Of a stretch of 64,000 bases of DNA, positions 32,063 to 40,063 are shown in pieces. The translations under genes and the position numbers were made by a program. This DNA comes from Hymenobacter guriensis. GTDB lineage: Bacteria > Bacteroidota > Bacteroidia > Cytophagales > Hymenobacteraceae. The notes below the pieces were generated by a model. It was not told the DNA's origin, did not search any database, and saw nothing but the letters and a program-made list of their open reading frames with translations. Each line of letters begins with the position of its first letter. The first letter of the stretch is position 1. Location: contig NZ_JADWYK010000004.1 in assembly GCF_015773195.1 (NCBI RefSeq), positions 62,001 through 126,000 of the forward strand. Reading direction: 5' to 3'.

Positions 32063-33586
32063 TTACAGGAAAATCTGGGTTTGGAGGGTTATTTCCGGCT
32101 TGTAGTCCACGTCGGTAATGGTACCGGTGGTGGGTGCGTAGCCCTGAAAATCGGGGCGGGCGCGGTAGTTGAGCGTCACCTTGGCGTTGTGGCCATCGAG
32201 CAGCAGATTCACGCCGGCGTCGTACACATTGGCGCTCTGCGTGTCGCCGTTGCTGGTGCGCAGGCCCTCGTAGCGGCTATGCAGGTAGGCCACGTAGGGC
32301 TGCAGACGGGCCTTGGGACCGAGCAGCTTCTGGGGCAGCAGGTAGCCGGCCTGCCCGTAGAACGAGTTGCCGGTGCCCGACTGCGGCACGGCGTTGCCGC
32401 GGGTCGGGGCCGTACCGTAGCCGGGGTTTTCGGGCCCCACGAAGCGCACGTGGTTCGGGCCCATGTCGTAGTTGTAATACACGCCGTACAGCGTAATAGC
32501 GGTGCGCGCGGCCGTGTCCAGGGGCACGTCATAGAAGGCATCCACCCCGAACAGCTTCAGATCGTGCTTGCGGGTGGCTACCTGCCCGAAGGGGTCAGCG
32601 GCTACGGCGGGCGTCACCGGCACGGCGCTGGAAGTCGCCCGCGAGTACATGGCGTCCTTGTTGTAGAGGAAGCCCGCGCCCACGGAGAACACGCGCTTGG
32701 TGCCCAGGTAGGTACCGGTAAAGTAGGGCAGCAGGTTGGCTTCGGGCTCCAGGAAGTTGTAGCTCACGTAGCCCTGGTACACGTGGCCGGTATTCTGCGG
32801 GTTGTAGGCAGCAATGCCGGTGCCGGTGCTGGTGACTAGGCCATCGGTAGTGGTGTTGGTGCCCAGGCTCAGGGGCGTGCTGGCCTGGTTGGTCAGGAAG
32901 GCGTCGCTCACGGAAAATCGGTAGTCCAACTTCTGAATCCGGCCCTTGGCATACACTCCAAACCAGCGCGCAAACTGGTCGGTCTGCTCAATGGTGGGGA
33001 AGTTGGTCAGCGGCAGGTCCATCGTCAGGATGCTGGTGGTGCTGGCGCTGGTGAGGCGGGAAATGCCGTTGAAGTAGTGCAGGCCACCGCCCAGGCTCAG
33101 GTACTTGTTTACCTTATACTCCGTCACGGCCTCGTGAATGAAGAACTGCGGCTTCTTGCCGTCGGTGGTTGGCGCTACGCCCCCGCTCACGGCATTCTGG
33201 TTATTGATGCCCAGGTGGGTGTAGATAAGAAAGCGCGGGTTCAGCTGGGCAATGATCATGAAGCGCGAGCGGCGCAGGCCGAAGTCTACCTGGCCTTTCT
33301 GCGGCTTGCCGGGAGCCCGCAGCGTGCCCGTGTTGTTCTCGGTGTAGCGCGAGTACACCTGATGCCAGGTCATAAAGCGCAGGTACTTTGAGCCGTCGGG
33401 CGAAATATTCACCTTCATACCGCCCCCATACGGCGCCGATTTGGCGGGTGCCGCCGGCGTGGGCGGCGCGGCCGGCGCGGCAGGTGGCGGTGCCGGCTGG
33501 GCCGGGGGTGCGGGCTGCACCTGGGCCGTGGTGGCCGTAGCCGTGAGCAGGGCACTCAGAGCCAGCGCATAACGAGCATTTTGCAT
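32063..33586 (-). CDS. Outer-membrane porin
   Basis: 507 residues. Signal peptide (about 1-21, TATATTAQ), then a Pro/Ala linker of about 30 residues, then a beta barrel with alternating aromatic strands (YLRFMTWHQVYSRYTEN, FLIYTHLGINNQNAVSGG, YLSLGGGLHYFNGISR) ending PEITLQTQIFL with the C-terminal Phe-x signature of outer-membrane barrels. It belongs to the Porin_O_P/DcaP-like type. It follows the same orientation as the MHS transporter downstream, suggesting passage of the same solute, though a palindrome separates them. Confidence 0.9.
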   Translation of the reverse strand: MQNARYALALSALLTATATTAQVQPAPPAQPAPPPAAPAAPPTPAAPAKSAPYGGGMKVNISPDGSKYLRFMTWHQVYSRYTENNTGTLRAPGKPQKGQVDFGLRRSRFMIIAQLNPRFLIYTHLGINNQNAVSGGVAPTTDGKKPQFFIHEAVTEYKVNKYLSLGGGLHYFNGISRLTSASTTSILTMDLPLTNFPTIEQTDQFARWFGVYAKGRIQKLDYRFSVSDAFLTNQASTPLSLGTNTTTDGLVTSTGTGIAAYNPQNTGHVYQGYVSYNFLEPEANLLPYFTGTYLGTKRVFSVGAGFLYNKDAMYSRATSSAVPVTPAVAADPFGQVATRKHDLKLFGVDAFYDVPLDTAARTAITLYGVYYNYDMGPNHVRFVGPENPGYGTAPTRGNAVPQSGTGNSFYGQAGYLLPQKLLGPKARLQPYVAYLHSRYEGLRTSNGDTQSANVYDAGVNLLLDGHNAKVTLNYRARPDFQGYAPTTGTITDVDYKPEITLQTQIFL

Positions 33587-33726
33587 GATTGCGGGGAATT
33601 ACGGTTAGGGGAAACTCAGCGCGGAAGTCCGCCACCGCATCAGGGTGCCGGACTGGTACCGCCAAGTAGGAGAATCCCCCGTTGGAACCCACACGCCAGC
33701 TATATTTCCGCTAATCCACTATAGTT

Positions 33727-34149
33727 CTAAGCCTGTTTGAACCGCTCCCACCGAATCATCATGTACTTGTCGCCCAGTTCCGTTACCATCAGGCCGGCAC
33801 TTTTCAGGTTTTCGGGCTTCTGAAAAAACTCCGCCAGCTCTTTCTGGTTGAGAATTTTGTAGGTGGGATGGTAGTCGGTCTGGCGTGGGGCCTTCACGCC
33901 GTACTTCTTCACCCAGTTCATCACCGACACGTGGCTCACGCCCAGCAGCCGCTCAATCTCGCGGTAGCTCACGCCCTCCATAAAGAGCTGCAGGGCCTTG
34001 ATGACGTAGTATGGATTGGTTTCCTTACCCGCTTTGGCCACGGAGTAGTGGTAGCCGCAGTTTTTGCACTTATAGCGCTGCCGCCCGCCCACTACGCCGC
34101 TTTTGGTAGCTTCCAGGGATTCGCATTTGGGGCAACGCAGCTGAGACAT
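33727..34149 (-). CDS. IS1 InsA-like zinc-ribbon/HTH protein, stand-alone
   Basis: 140 residues. An N-terminal zinc ribbon (CPKCESLEATKSGVVGGRQR, then YKCKNCGYHYSV) and a helix-turn-helix (GVSYREIERLLGVSHVSVMN, then WVKKYG) match the InsA half of IS1 transposases. A 40-residue C-terminal domain (ELAEFFQKPENLKSAGLMVT) is not found in InsA. No InsB catalytic frame, terminal inverted repeats or target duplication are visible. It is probably a transcription factor derived from, or ancestral to, the transposase module. Confidence 0.85.
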   Translation of the reverse strand: MSQLRCPKCESLEATKSGVVGGRQRYKCKNCGYHYSVAKAGKETNPYYVIKALQLFMEGVSYREIERLLGVSHVSVMNWVKKYGVKAPRQTDYHPTYKILNQKELAEFFQKPENLKSAGLMVTELGDKYMMIRWERFKQA

Positions 34150-34237
34150 GGGCAGAGTAAGTGAGGACTTACCTACAAGCTATAGGTAGTTAGTAAAGAT
34201 ATAGTATTTTAGCAAATAACTCACAGTATCCTCCCCT

Positions 34238-34828
34238 ATGCCGTCTCCCAAAAAGATTCGTGGCCAGCGCCGCCGCTTTGCCTGGCTCCGGCAACGCTAC
34301 CAGCACTGCGCCGCCGAGCTGAACCATGCCACGCTCCAGCACTGGCACTACGACCATGATAAACTAGGCCTCGGCCCCTGGCACTGGCACCAGCGGCAGC
34401 CGCCCCAAGTAGTACGTCAGGTGGCTGCGCAATACTTACTCAACTCCTTCCTGTCTTGGGAGCAACAGCTGCAAAATCAACCTGAGCCCTATTATCTAGC
34501 CATTTGGCTCGTTTCGCCCGATTTTGCCCACAGCTCCCAGGTAGTGGCCGGCGTGCAGGAGCGGATTGGCTGGTACGCTACCGGTTTCAACGAGGCTGTG
34601 CCGGATGGCCCTCCCCTGCCGCCGGAGTACCAACAGCTTCCCGGGGCCGGTCAGCTTATCTGGCGCACTCACCGCTGGGAAGCCATGCTCGACCGATTCG
34701 ATTATCCCAATAGCTGGCCCGCCTGGGCGCTACGCAAGCCACACCGTCCTTATCAGGCCTCTGATGGAGAAGAATACTTATTGGTGCAAACCGGCTGGGT
34801 GTGGGTAGGTCAGCGGGCTGATGCATGA
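34238..34828 (+). CDS. Hypothetical protein
   Basis: 196 residues, divergent from the InsA-like gene. The N-terminus is basic (KKIRGQRRRFAWLRQRYQ); the body is rich in Trp, His and Tyr (LQHWHYDHDKLGLGPWHWHQ) and contains YLAIWLVSPDFAHSSQVVAG. No signal peptide or membrane segment. Composition and length are coherent with a real gene, but I recognise no family. The end is 3 bases from the convergent peptidase gene. Confidence 0.78.
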   Translation: MPSPKKIRGQRRRFAWLRQRYQHCAAELNHATLQHWHYDHDKLGLGPWHWHQRQPPQVVRQVAAQYLLNSFLSWEQQLQNQPEPYYLAIWLVSPDFAHSSQVVAGVQERIGWYATGFNEAVPDGPPLPPEYQQLPGAGQLIWRTHRWEAMLDRFDYPNSWPAWALRKPHRPYQASDGEEYLLVQTGWVWVGQRADA

Positions 34829-34831
34829 ATA

Positions 34832-35761
34832 CTACCGTTCCAGCACCACGGCCATCAGCGCATCCACGGTCAGGCCCAGGCGACGCATATCCAGCCGATC
34901 AAGGGTATCGGTGGGCTGATGGTAGTGCTTGTTGCGGTAGAAGGCTGTGTCGGTGAGCAGCACGGCTGGGTAGCCAAAGTGCCAATAGTTGAGGTGGTCG
35001 GAGAAGTCGATGCCGGGCAGCCAGGCTGGGGCCTTGAAGCGTTTCACGGGTAGTGCGGCCACAGCTCGGAAGCGGCGCGCAAACTGTCGTCCAAACTGGC
35101 CATTGCCGAATTTCTGCGCCACTGTCACGTAGTTACCGCGGTTGCCATACACCCATTTCAGCGGGGCCAAGGGATAATCCTGGGTGTGCTTCCGGTCATC
35201 GTAGTAGCCCAGGGTTTCCAGGGCCACCATGCCACGCACCGCTACGCCTGCCTCGTGCAGGGCCTTCGCGTGCACGTAGCTGCCCATATTCTTGGTGCGG
35301 AAAAACGGCGGCTCTTCCAGGGTATAGGCCACCACGTCTACGCGGTAGGGCAACGCCGGCTGCCGGCCCAGCAGCCGCGCCACTTCCAGCAGGGCCGCCA
35401 CGCCGCTGCCGTTGTCGTCGGCACCGGGCTGCTCCCCATACACGTCGTAATGGGCCCCGAGGATGAGGCGCGGCCCATCTGCTGGCCCAAAAGAGCCCAG
35501 AATGTTGCGGTACTCACGTCCTTCCACGGTGTAGGTTTGCTCGATCGGCCGGGCCCCGGCGGCGGCCAGCTCGGCTTTGATGTAGTCGGCGGCTTGGTTG
35601 AGGCTAGCCAGGTGCAGATAGTTGCGCGGCTCGGGCGTAGAAGTAAGCGCTACGATGTGGCGGCGCAACTGGGCTGTATCAGCCTCCGCTGCGGCAGAAG
35701 GCTGGGCCATTGCCGGAGCCGCCACTATACATAGCAAGGCTAACGTCACTAGCCGCTTCAT
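34832..35761 (-). CDS. M28 family zinc aminopeptidase, exported
   Basis: 309 residues from MKRLVTLALLCIVAA, a signal peptide cut after PAMAQ. The two-zinc catalytic site is visible: LGAHYDVYGEQPGADDNGSG (His, Asp), EEPPFF (Glu), and DFSDHLNYWHFG near the C-terminal ligand. It should act on peptides in the periplasm or outside. The ATG overlaps the stop of kptA by ATGA, so translation is coupled; it is the last gene of a four-gene minus-strand run. Confidence 0.93.
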   Translation of the reverse strand: MKRLVTLALLCIVAAPAMAQPSAAAEADTAQLRRHIVALTSTPEPRNYLHLASLNQAADYIKAELAAAGARPIEQTYTVEGREYRNILGSFGPADGPRLILGAHYDVYGEQPGADDNGSGVAALLEVARLLGRQPALPYRVDVVAYTLEEPPFFRTKNMGSYVHAKALHEAGVAVRGMVALETLGYYDDRKHTQDYPLAPLKWVYGNRGNYVTVAQKFGNGQFGRQFARRFRAVAALPVKRFKAPAWLPGIDFSDHLNYWHFGYPAVLLTDTAFYRNKHYHQPTDTLDRLDMRRLGLTVDALMAVVLER

Positions 35762-36309
35762 ACGCCTTCGAGCGGCTCCGGCTGCAGGTACTGCGGCGGC
35801 ACGGCGGCCACCAGCCACACCCCGTTGGCCGACTGATAGAACGTCATTCCTGCCTCGTGCATGGCCCCGGCTGCTACCAGCAAAATGGCGGGCTTACCGT
35901 GCCGCCGGCCTACTGTTTCGGCCGTGGTGCGGTCGGGAGAGAGGTGCACGTGCTGGCGGCTGCCCGGCCGCAGCCCCTCGGCCAGAATGCTGGCCACAAA
36001 CCGGGTGGCCGTGCCGTGGTACAGGGTTGCGGGTGGCACTATGGGCTCTAGCCCTAGATCCACTTCCACGGAGTGCCCCTGGCTGGCCCGCAGTTGCTGA
36101 CCATCTTCGGAAAAGGCAAACCGCTTTTTGTCGTTGGAGACCACAACTTCCTTCAGCTGGGCAAGGGAAATGCTGGCGTCGCGGGTTTGCAGGGTGGCCA
36201 GCAGGTCGGTTACCGGCACCCAACCCTGGGCATCAAGGGTGATGCCTAGCTCGTCGGGGCGGTGGCGCAGGGCATAGCTCAGGAGTTTGCTTAGCTGGGT
36301 ATTCTGCAT
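35758..36309 (-). CDS. kptA: RNA 2'-phosphotransferase
   Basis: 183 residues, standard length for Tpt1/KptA, which transfers the 2'-phosphate from spliced or repaired RNA to NAD. Motifs: LSKLLSYALRHRPDELGIT at the start, GWVPVTDLLATL, RFAFSEDGQQLRASQGHS, and the NAD-binding half with LYHGTATRF and HVHLSPDRTTAE. Bacterial substrates are uncertain; no RNA ligase is encoded nearby. Part of a run with SPFH, NAD-kinase-like and M28 genes; the 33-bp gap to the upstream gene permits co-transcription. Confidence 0.95.
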   Translation of the reverse strand: MQNTQLSKLLSYALRHRPDELGITLDAQGWVPVTDLLATLQTRDASISLAQLKEVVVSNDKKRFAFSEDGQQLRASQGHSVEVDLGLEPIVPPATLYHGTATRFVASILAEGLRPGSRQHVHLSPDRTTAETVGRRHGKPAILLVAAGAMHEAGMTFYQSANGVWLVAAVPPQYLQPEPLEGV

Positions 36310-36342
36310 AACGAGGGGAAGTACATAAGCAATTGGGAATAG

Positions 36343-37269
36343 TTAGCCTTTCAAAACCAGCCGCGCTTTTTCCGGGGCCAGCCCGATAGTGGCCATAGCG
36401 CCAGAATTAAACTGCAAAAAGTCGGTTTCTACGCCATCGGAGAAGATTACGCCGTTCGTCGGCATCATCGACTCTACTTGCAAGGGCACCTGCTTGTTTA
36501 GCAGGCCCGCCGTCAGGCTGCTCTGGGTACGCTTGCTCTGAAACGACTCCCGCACCACAAACAGCAATTCGTCTTCCCGCAGCACGGGCCGGGGCGGGGC
36601 TGCGGCAGTGTCATCCAGAAACCGGCTCATGCCGGCCGTCATGTTCACGATGGAACTGAGCCAGCCCGTGGCTCCAGATTTGGTCGAGACGATGATGCCC
36701 GACGAAGAATGGTGCTCCTGAATTTGCCGATACGCTACGCGGTAGCGCGCCGACACGTGCGAGGCGGCGCCAATGAACAGGTCGTTGAACGCCAGCAGGC
36801 GTTGGCCGTCGTGGAGGCGGGCTTCGGCCAGGGTGGCTTCCCGCACTTGAAAACGGCCGGCCATGACGCGCTCTACGGCCGGGAGAAAGTCCTGGGGCGT
36901 AAAGGGCAGCAGCACGCCGTCGTTGCGCTCCTGGTCGGGGTTGACGGCAATGATGGGGATGCCGCCCACGTACTTGGCCGTGTTGGCCACCAGCCCATCC
37001 TGCCCTACCACTACCACCAGCTGCTTGGGGTTGAACAAAAACGAAGGTAGATAGGCGCGCTCCACCACCTTGTTCTTGATAACCGACGACAGGCGGCGCT
37101 GCACCAAGGAAAACGACTCCTGGAAACGGGCATTTTCGGCCTCATACTCGGCAAACTCGCCGCCCACGCTTTCGATGTAGAACCTGGCCTGCGCCTTGGT
37201 ATTGAAACGCTCCATGAGCTGCTCCAGGCGCGTTTTGTTGCGCACCAGGATGGCATAATCGAGGCTCAT
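36343..37269 (-). CDS. NAD kinase-like protein
   Basis: 308 residues. The core resembles the diacylglycerol/NAD-kinase fold: VVVVGQDGLVANTAKYVGGI corresponds to the GGDG nucleotide loop (here GQDG) and PIIAVNPDQERNDGVLLPF to the next conserved loop; STKSGATGWLSSI matches the STxSGSTA substrate motif. The substitution of GGDG by GQDG makes classic NAD kinase activity uncertain. An N-terminal 90 residues are extra. The start codon overlaps the stop of the SPFH gene by ATGA, a strong sign of joint function. Confidence 0.82.
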   Translation of the reverse strand: MSLDYAILVRNKTRLEQLMERFNTKAQARFYIESVGGEFAEYEAENARFQESFSLVQRRLSSVIKNKVVERAYLPSFLFNPKQLVVVVGQDGLVANTAKYVGGIPIIAVNPDQERNDGVLLPFTPQDFLPAVERVMAGRFQVREATLAEARLHDGQRLLAFNDLFIGAASHVSARYRVAYRQIQEHHSSSGIIVSTKSGATGWLSSIVNMTAGMSRFLDDTAAAPPRPVLREDELLFVVRESFQSKRTQSSLTAGLLNKQVPLQVESMMPTNGVIFSDGVETDFLQFNSGAMATIGLAPEKARLVLKG

Positions 37270-38342
37270 CGGCGGCCGGGCTGGGGCTTATCAGAATCGT
37301 TCAGCAGCGTATCGAGCAAATCGGGGGATATGTTGAGGTTGCCAATTTTGCCCGCGTTTTCGGCTAGTTCCCGGAAGGCCAGGGCAATGTTGAATTTAGG
37401 GTCGGGGTTGTTGCTGAGGGCCACCAGCAGCTTCCAGTCCATATCCTTGTAGGGCCGCAGCGTCGTTTCCAGCACGTAGCCCCGGGTTTCGGCTTCCTTA
37501 CGCTGGTTTTCTGCGTTCTGCTCAATCAGGAGCTTGCGCTGCTCTTCCACCGATATGTCGGCCTGCACCTGCATTTCGCGCAGCTTGCGGGTGCTTTCGG
37601 CCTTCTGCATCTCGCCTTCGGTTTTCTTCTCGGCAATCTGCTTGTTCTTTTCCTCCACCGCTATTTCGGTGTTCAGCTCACTTTCCCGGATTTTGCGCTC
37701 CTGCTCCACAGCAAAGTTGCGGCGCTCAAACACGGCCTGGTCGGCTTCCTGCTGGATTTTCTCGCGGGTTTCGGTTTCCAGGGCGCGGCCCATTTCCGGC
37801 GTGGCTTTCACGGCCAGAATGTTTACGCTCAGCACCTCAATGCCCAGCAGCATAATGGCCTTGGACGCAGCCAGCCCCTCGGCAATATTTACCTCAATAG
37901 CTTTGGCGGCGCGCATGGCGTCCTTCAGTCCCAGGCTGTGCACGAAGGTGGCGGTAGCCGTCTGGGCCTCGTTGATGATGCGCTGGTGCAGCTTTTCCAG
38001 TTCGTTTTTCTTGTACACGCCGCGGCTATCTACCGTAAAGTCGAGCTGCTCGGCCAGCTGCTTGGGGTTGCCGGCTTTGTAGGTAATCTGCCCCTGGATG
38101 GAAACCGTCTGGTAGTCGTGGGTGGTTTCGTTGAAGATAAAGGGCAGGTCGTTGCTGCCCATCGGAATAGCCACGATGGAGCTATTCGGCCCGAAATAGT
38201 AGAACGACAGGCCCCGCCCTTCTTTCGCAATGCGGCCATTCTTATAGTGAATGGCGTAGGTCATCGAATCGAACTGAATGTGGTTTATTCCGAACATAGC
38301 GAGGCTGATTGAAGTAGGAGGCGCAGCGGTAAAAGTATCCAT
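37266..38342 (-). CDS. SPFH/band 7 domain protein
   Basis: 358 residues; a second ATG 15 codons on (38297, MFGINHIQFDSM) is an alternative start. It has an SPFH domain (about 25-210, TVSIQGQITYKAGNPKQLAE, then GIEVLSVNILAVKATPEM), a long charged coiled coil (about 205-285, EEKNKQIAEKKTEGEMQKAE) and a C-terminal LLVALSNNPDPKFNIALAF segment. No clear transmembrane helix. Such proteins form oligomeric scaffolds. It heads the operon with the NAD-kinase-like gene, kptA and an M28 peptidase. Confidence 0.9.
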   Translation of the reverse strand: MDTFTAAPPTSISLAMFGINHIQFDSMTYAIHYKNGRIAKEGRGLSFYYFGPNSSIVAIPMGSNDLPFIFNETTHDYQTVSIQGQITYKAGNPKQLAEQLDFTVDSRGVYKKNELEKLHQRIINEAQTATATFVHSLGLKDAMRAAKAIEVNIAEGLAASKAIMLLGIEVLSVNILAVKATPEMGRALETETREKIQQEADQAVFERRNFAVEQERKIRESELNTEIAVEEKNKQIAEKKTEGEMQKAESTRKLREMQVQADISVEEQRKLLIEQNAENQRKEAETRGYVLETTLRPYKDMDWKLLVALSNNPDPKFNIALAFRELAENAGKIGNLNISPDLLDTLLNDSDKPQPGRR

Positions 38343-38375
38343 AGTTCAGAATTCTTCTGTTCTTATCTTGCCATA

Positions 38376-38924
38376 ATGCCTGATACACCTGATGCGCATT
38401 GGCCCCGGCCACAGACAGCGCCGCGCTGGATTTTTGGTCTGGGCCTGTTGGCATTGCTGCTGGTAGTGCAGCTGGAAACAAATTCCTGGCTTTTCCCGCC
38501 GGTTATAGTGCTGACCGCGGTGAGTTTACTGGTCATCCTGGTTGGCTTGCTACTGAGCAAACCGCCCCGGCGCGCCTACTGGCTGATTGTGGCAAGCGCA
38601 ATGGCGCTACAGCTGCCTCTGTTCCCGCTCATCCACCAGTGGCAGGATGCTGTTTCTCAACGCCGAGCCGCCGTCATCATTCAAGCCCTGACAGCCTACC
38701 GCCACGACCAGCACAAACTGCCCGATTCGCTGGCGCAGTTGACGCCCCGGTATCTGCCTCACCTGCCGGGCACGGGCTTCGGCACCTTCTCCCACATACC
38801 TTTCGTCTACTATCCGCCCCTCCTCATAGAGGACTCCACGCAGTATATGCTTGGGTATGGCGCGGGCCTTTTTGCAGGCGCTACCTACAACAGCCACAGT
38901 CGGCGCTGGCACTACGATGATTAA
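38376..38924 (+). CDS. Hypothetical membrane protein
   Basis: 182 residues. Three hydrophobic stretches (about 18-36, 41-60, 67-84) precede a soluble C-terminal part with AVIIQALTAYRHDQHKLPDS followed by LAQLTPRYLPHLPG. That spacing is common to the ends of type II secretion pseudopilin-like proteins and is found in many small Bacteroidota membrane proteins. Divergent from the SPFH gene by 33 bases; the flavin reductase gene follows after 27 bases. Family not recognised. Confidence 0.8.
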   Translation: MPDTPDAHWPRPQTAPRWIFGLGLLALLLVVQLETNSWLFPPVIVLTAVSLLVILVGLLLSKPPRRAYWLIVASAMALQLPLFPLIHQWQDAVSQRRAAVIIQALTAYRHDQHKLPDSLAQLTPRYLPHLPGTGFGTFSHIPFVYYPPLLIEDSTQYMLGYGAGLFAGATYNSHSRRWHYDD

Positions 38925-38951
38925 TTGCCCGGCAACGGCGAACTTCGCCCC

Positions 38952-39866
38952 ATGCCCGCTCCCACCCTATTCCGCAGCATCACCCCCTCCGACTTATCTC
39001 CTTCTGACTGGCACCCGTTTATGGTGGGGGCCGTGGCCCCGCGCCCGGTGGCGTTTGTAAGTACGGTGGATGAAGGCCGCGTGAACCTGAGCCCCTACAG
39101 TTTCTTCAACTGCTTTGGCTCCAACCCGCCCATCCTGGCGTTTTCACCCGCCAACCGCGTGCGCGACAACTCCCAGAAGCACACCCTGCAGAACGTGCGC
39201 GAAGTACCTGAATGTGTGGTGCACATCTGCGACTACGCTATGGTCGAGCAGATGTCGTTGGCCAGCACGGAGTATGCCAAGGGCGTAAATGAGTTTGTGA
39301 AGGCCGGTTTCACCGAAGTGCCGAGCCAGCGGGTGCGCCCGCCCCGCGTGCTGGAAGCCCCGGCCGCTTTTGAGTGCGTGGTAGAGCAGATAATTGAGCT
39401 GGGCCAGAACAACGGAGCCGGCAACCTGGTGCTGTGCCGGGTGGTGCTGGCCCACTTCCGCGAAGACATCATCCTGCCCTCCGGCATCGGCATCGACCCC
39501 AGGAAGCTCGACGCCGTGGCCCGCCTCGGTGGCGACTGGTACAGCCGGTCCGCCCAAACCCTGTTCGAAGTACCCAAGCCCAACCGCAACCTCGGCATCG
39601 GCTTCGACCAGCTCCCGGCCCACATCCGCCATTCCGACGTGCTGACCGGCAACAACCTGGGCCGCCTCGCCAACGTCGAAGCCCATGCACTGCCTACATC
39701 CGAGGAAGTAGCTGCCTACCGCCAGAAGCCCGCCGTGCAGGCCATTCTGCAACTAGGAGATGCTGCGCAACGGCAGGCCCTTATGCAACTCGGGAAGCAG
39801 CTGCTGGAGTCCGGACAGGTGCTGGACGCGTGGAAAGTACTGTTGCTGGCCTCACCGGAAGCATAA
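38952..39866 (+). CDS. Flavin reductase family protein (split-barrel FMN binding)
   Basis: 304 residues from an ATG giving MPAPTLFRSITPSDL. The FMN-binding split barrel (about 15-190) contains FMVGAVAPRPVAFVSTVDEG, VNLSPYSFFNCFGSNPPILA and NSQKHTLQNVREVPECVVHI. The C-terminal 100 residues, with NNLGRLANVEAHALPTSEEV, are an extension common in this Bacteroidota subgroup. It may supply reduced flavin or act as an oxygenase component; partner unknown. Confidence 0.93.
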   Translation: MPAPTLFRSITPSDLSPSDWHPFMVGAVAPRPVAFVSTVDEGRVNLSPYSFFNCFGSNPPILAFSPANRVRDNSQKHTLQNVREVPECVVHICDYAMVEQMSLASTEYAKGVNEFVKAGFTEVPSQRVRPPRVLEAPAAFECVVEQIIELGQNNGAGNLVLCRVVLAHFREDIILPSGIGIDPRKLDAVARLGGDWYSRSAQTLFEVPKPNRNLGIGFDQLPAHIRHSDVLTGNNLGRLANVEAHALPTSEEVAAYRQKPAVQAILQLGDAAQRQALMQLGKQLLESGQVLDAWKVLLLASPEA

Positions 39867-40020
39867 GCAGGCTTACGCCACGCCACCTATTGCTTCGTCG
39901 CATCGGAAGCAATCAGGCACAAACACTCATTGCTCCTCTCAGGTCGTGCGCTTGCGCCGCTTGGCATGAGCGGAGCAACGGTGTAAGACACCTTATTACC
40001 CACTGCCGTGCCGTCCACAA

Positions 40021-40063
40021 AATCCGTGGAATCCGCTTCAATCCGCGCGAATCCGTGGTTCTA
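40021..40063. repeat. AATCCG array beside the alanine dehydrogenase stop
   Basis: Units AATCCGTGG, AATCCGCTTC, AATCCGCGCG, AATCCGTGG (9, 10, 10, 9 nt) run to 40058; the dehydrogenase stop codon (40061-40063) follows directly. The complementary CGGATT motif appears upstream of ribB at 155-190. No inverted partner nearby. Confidence 0.6.

Noticed and set aside
33727-34149. Complete IS1 element
   Set aside because: Only the InsA-like part is present; no InsB catalytic frame, no terminal inverted repeats and no target duplication were found.
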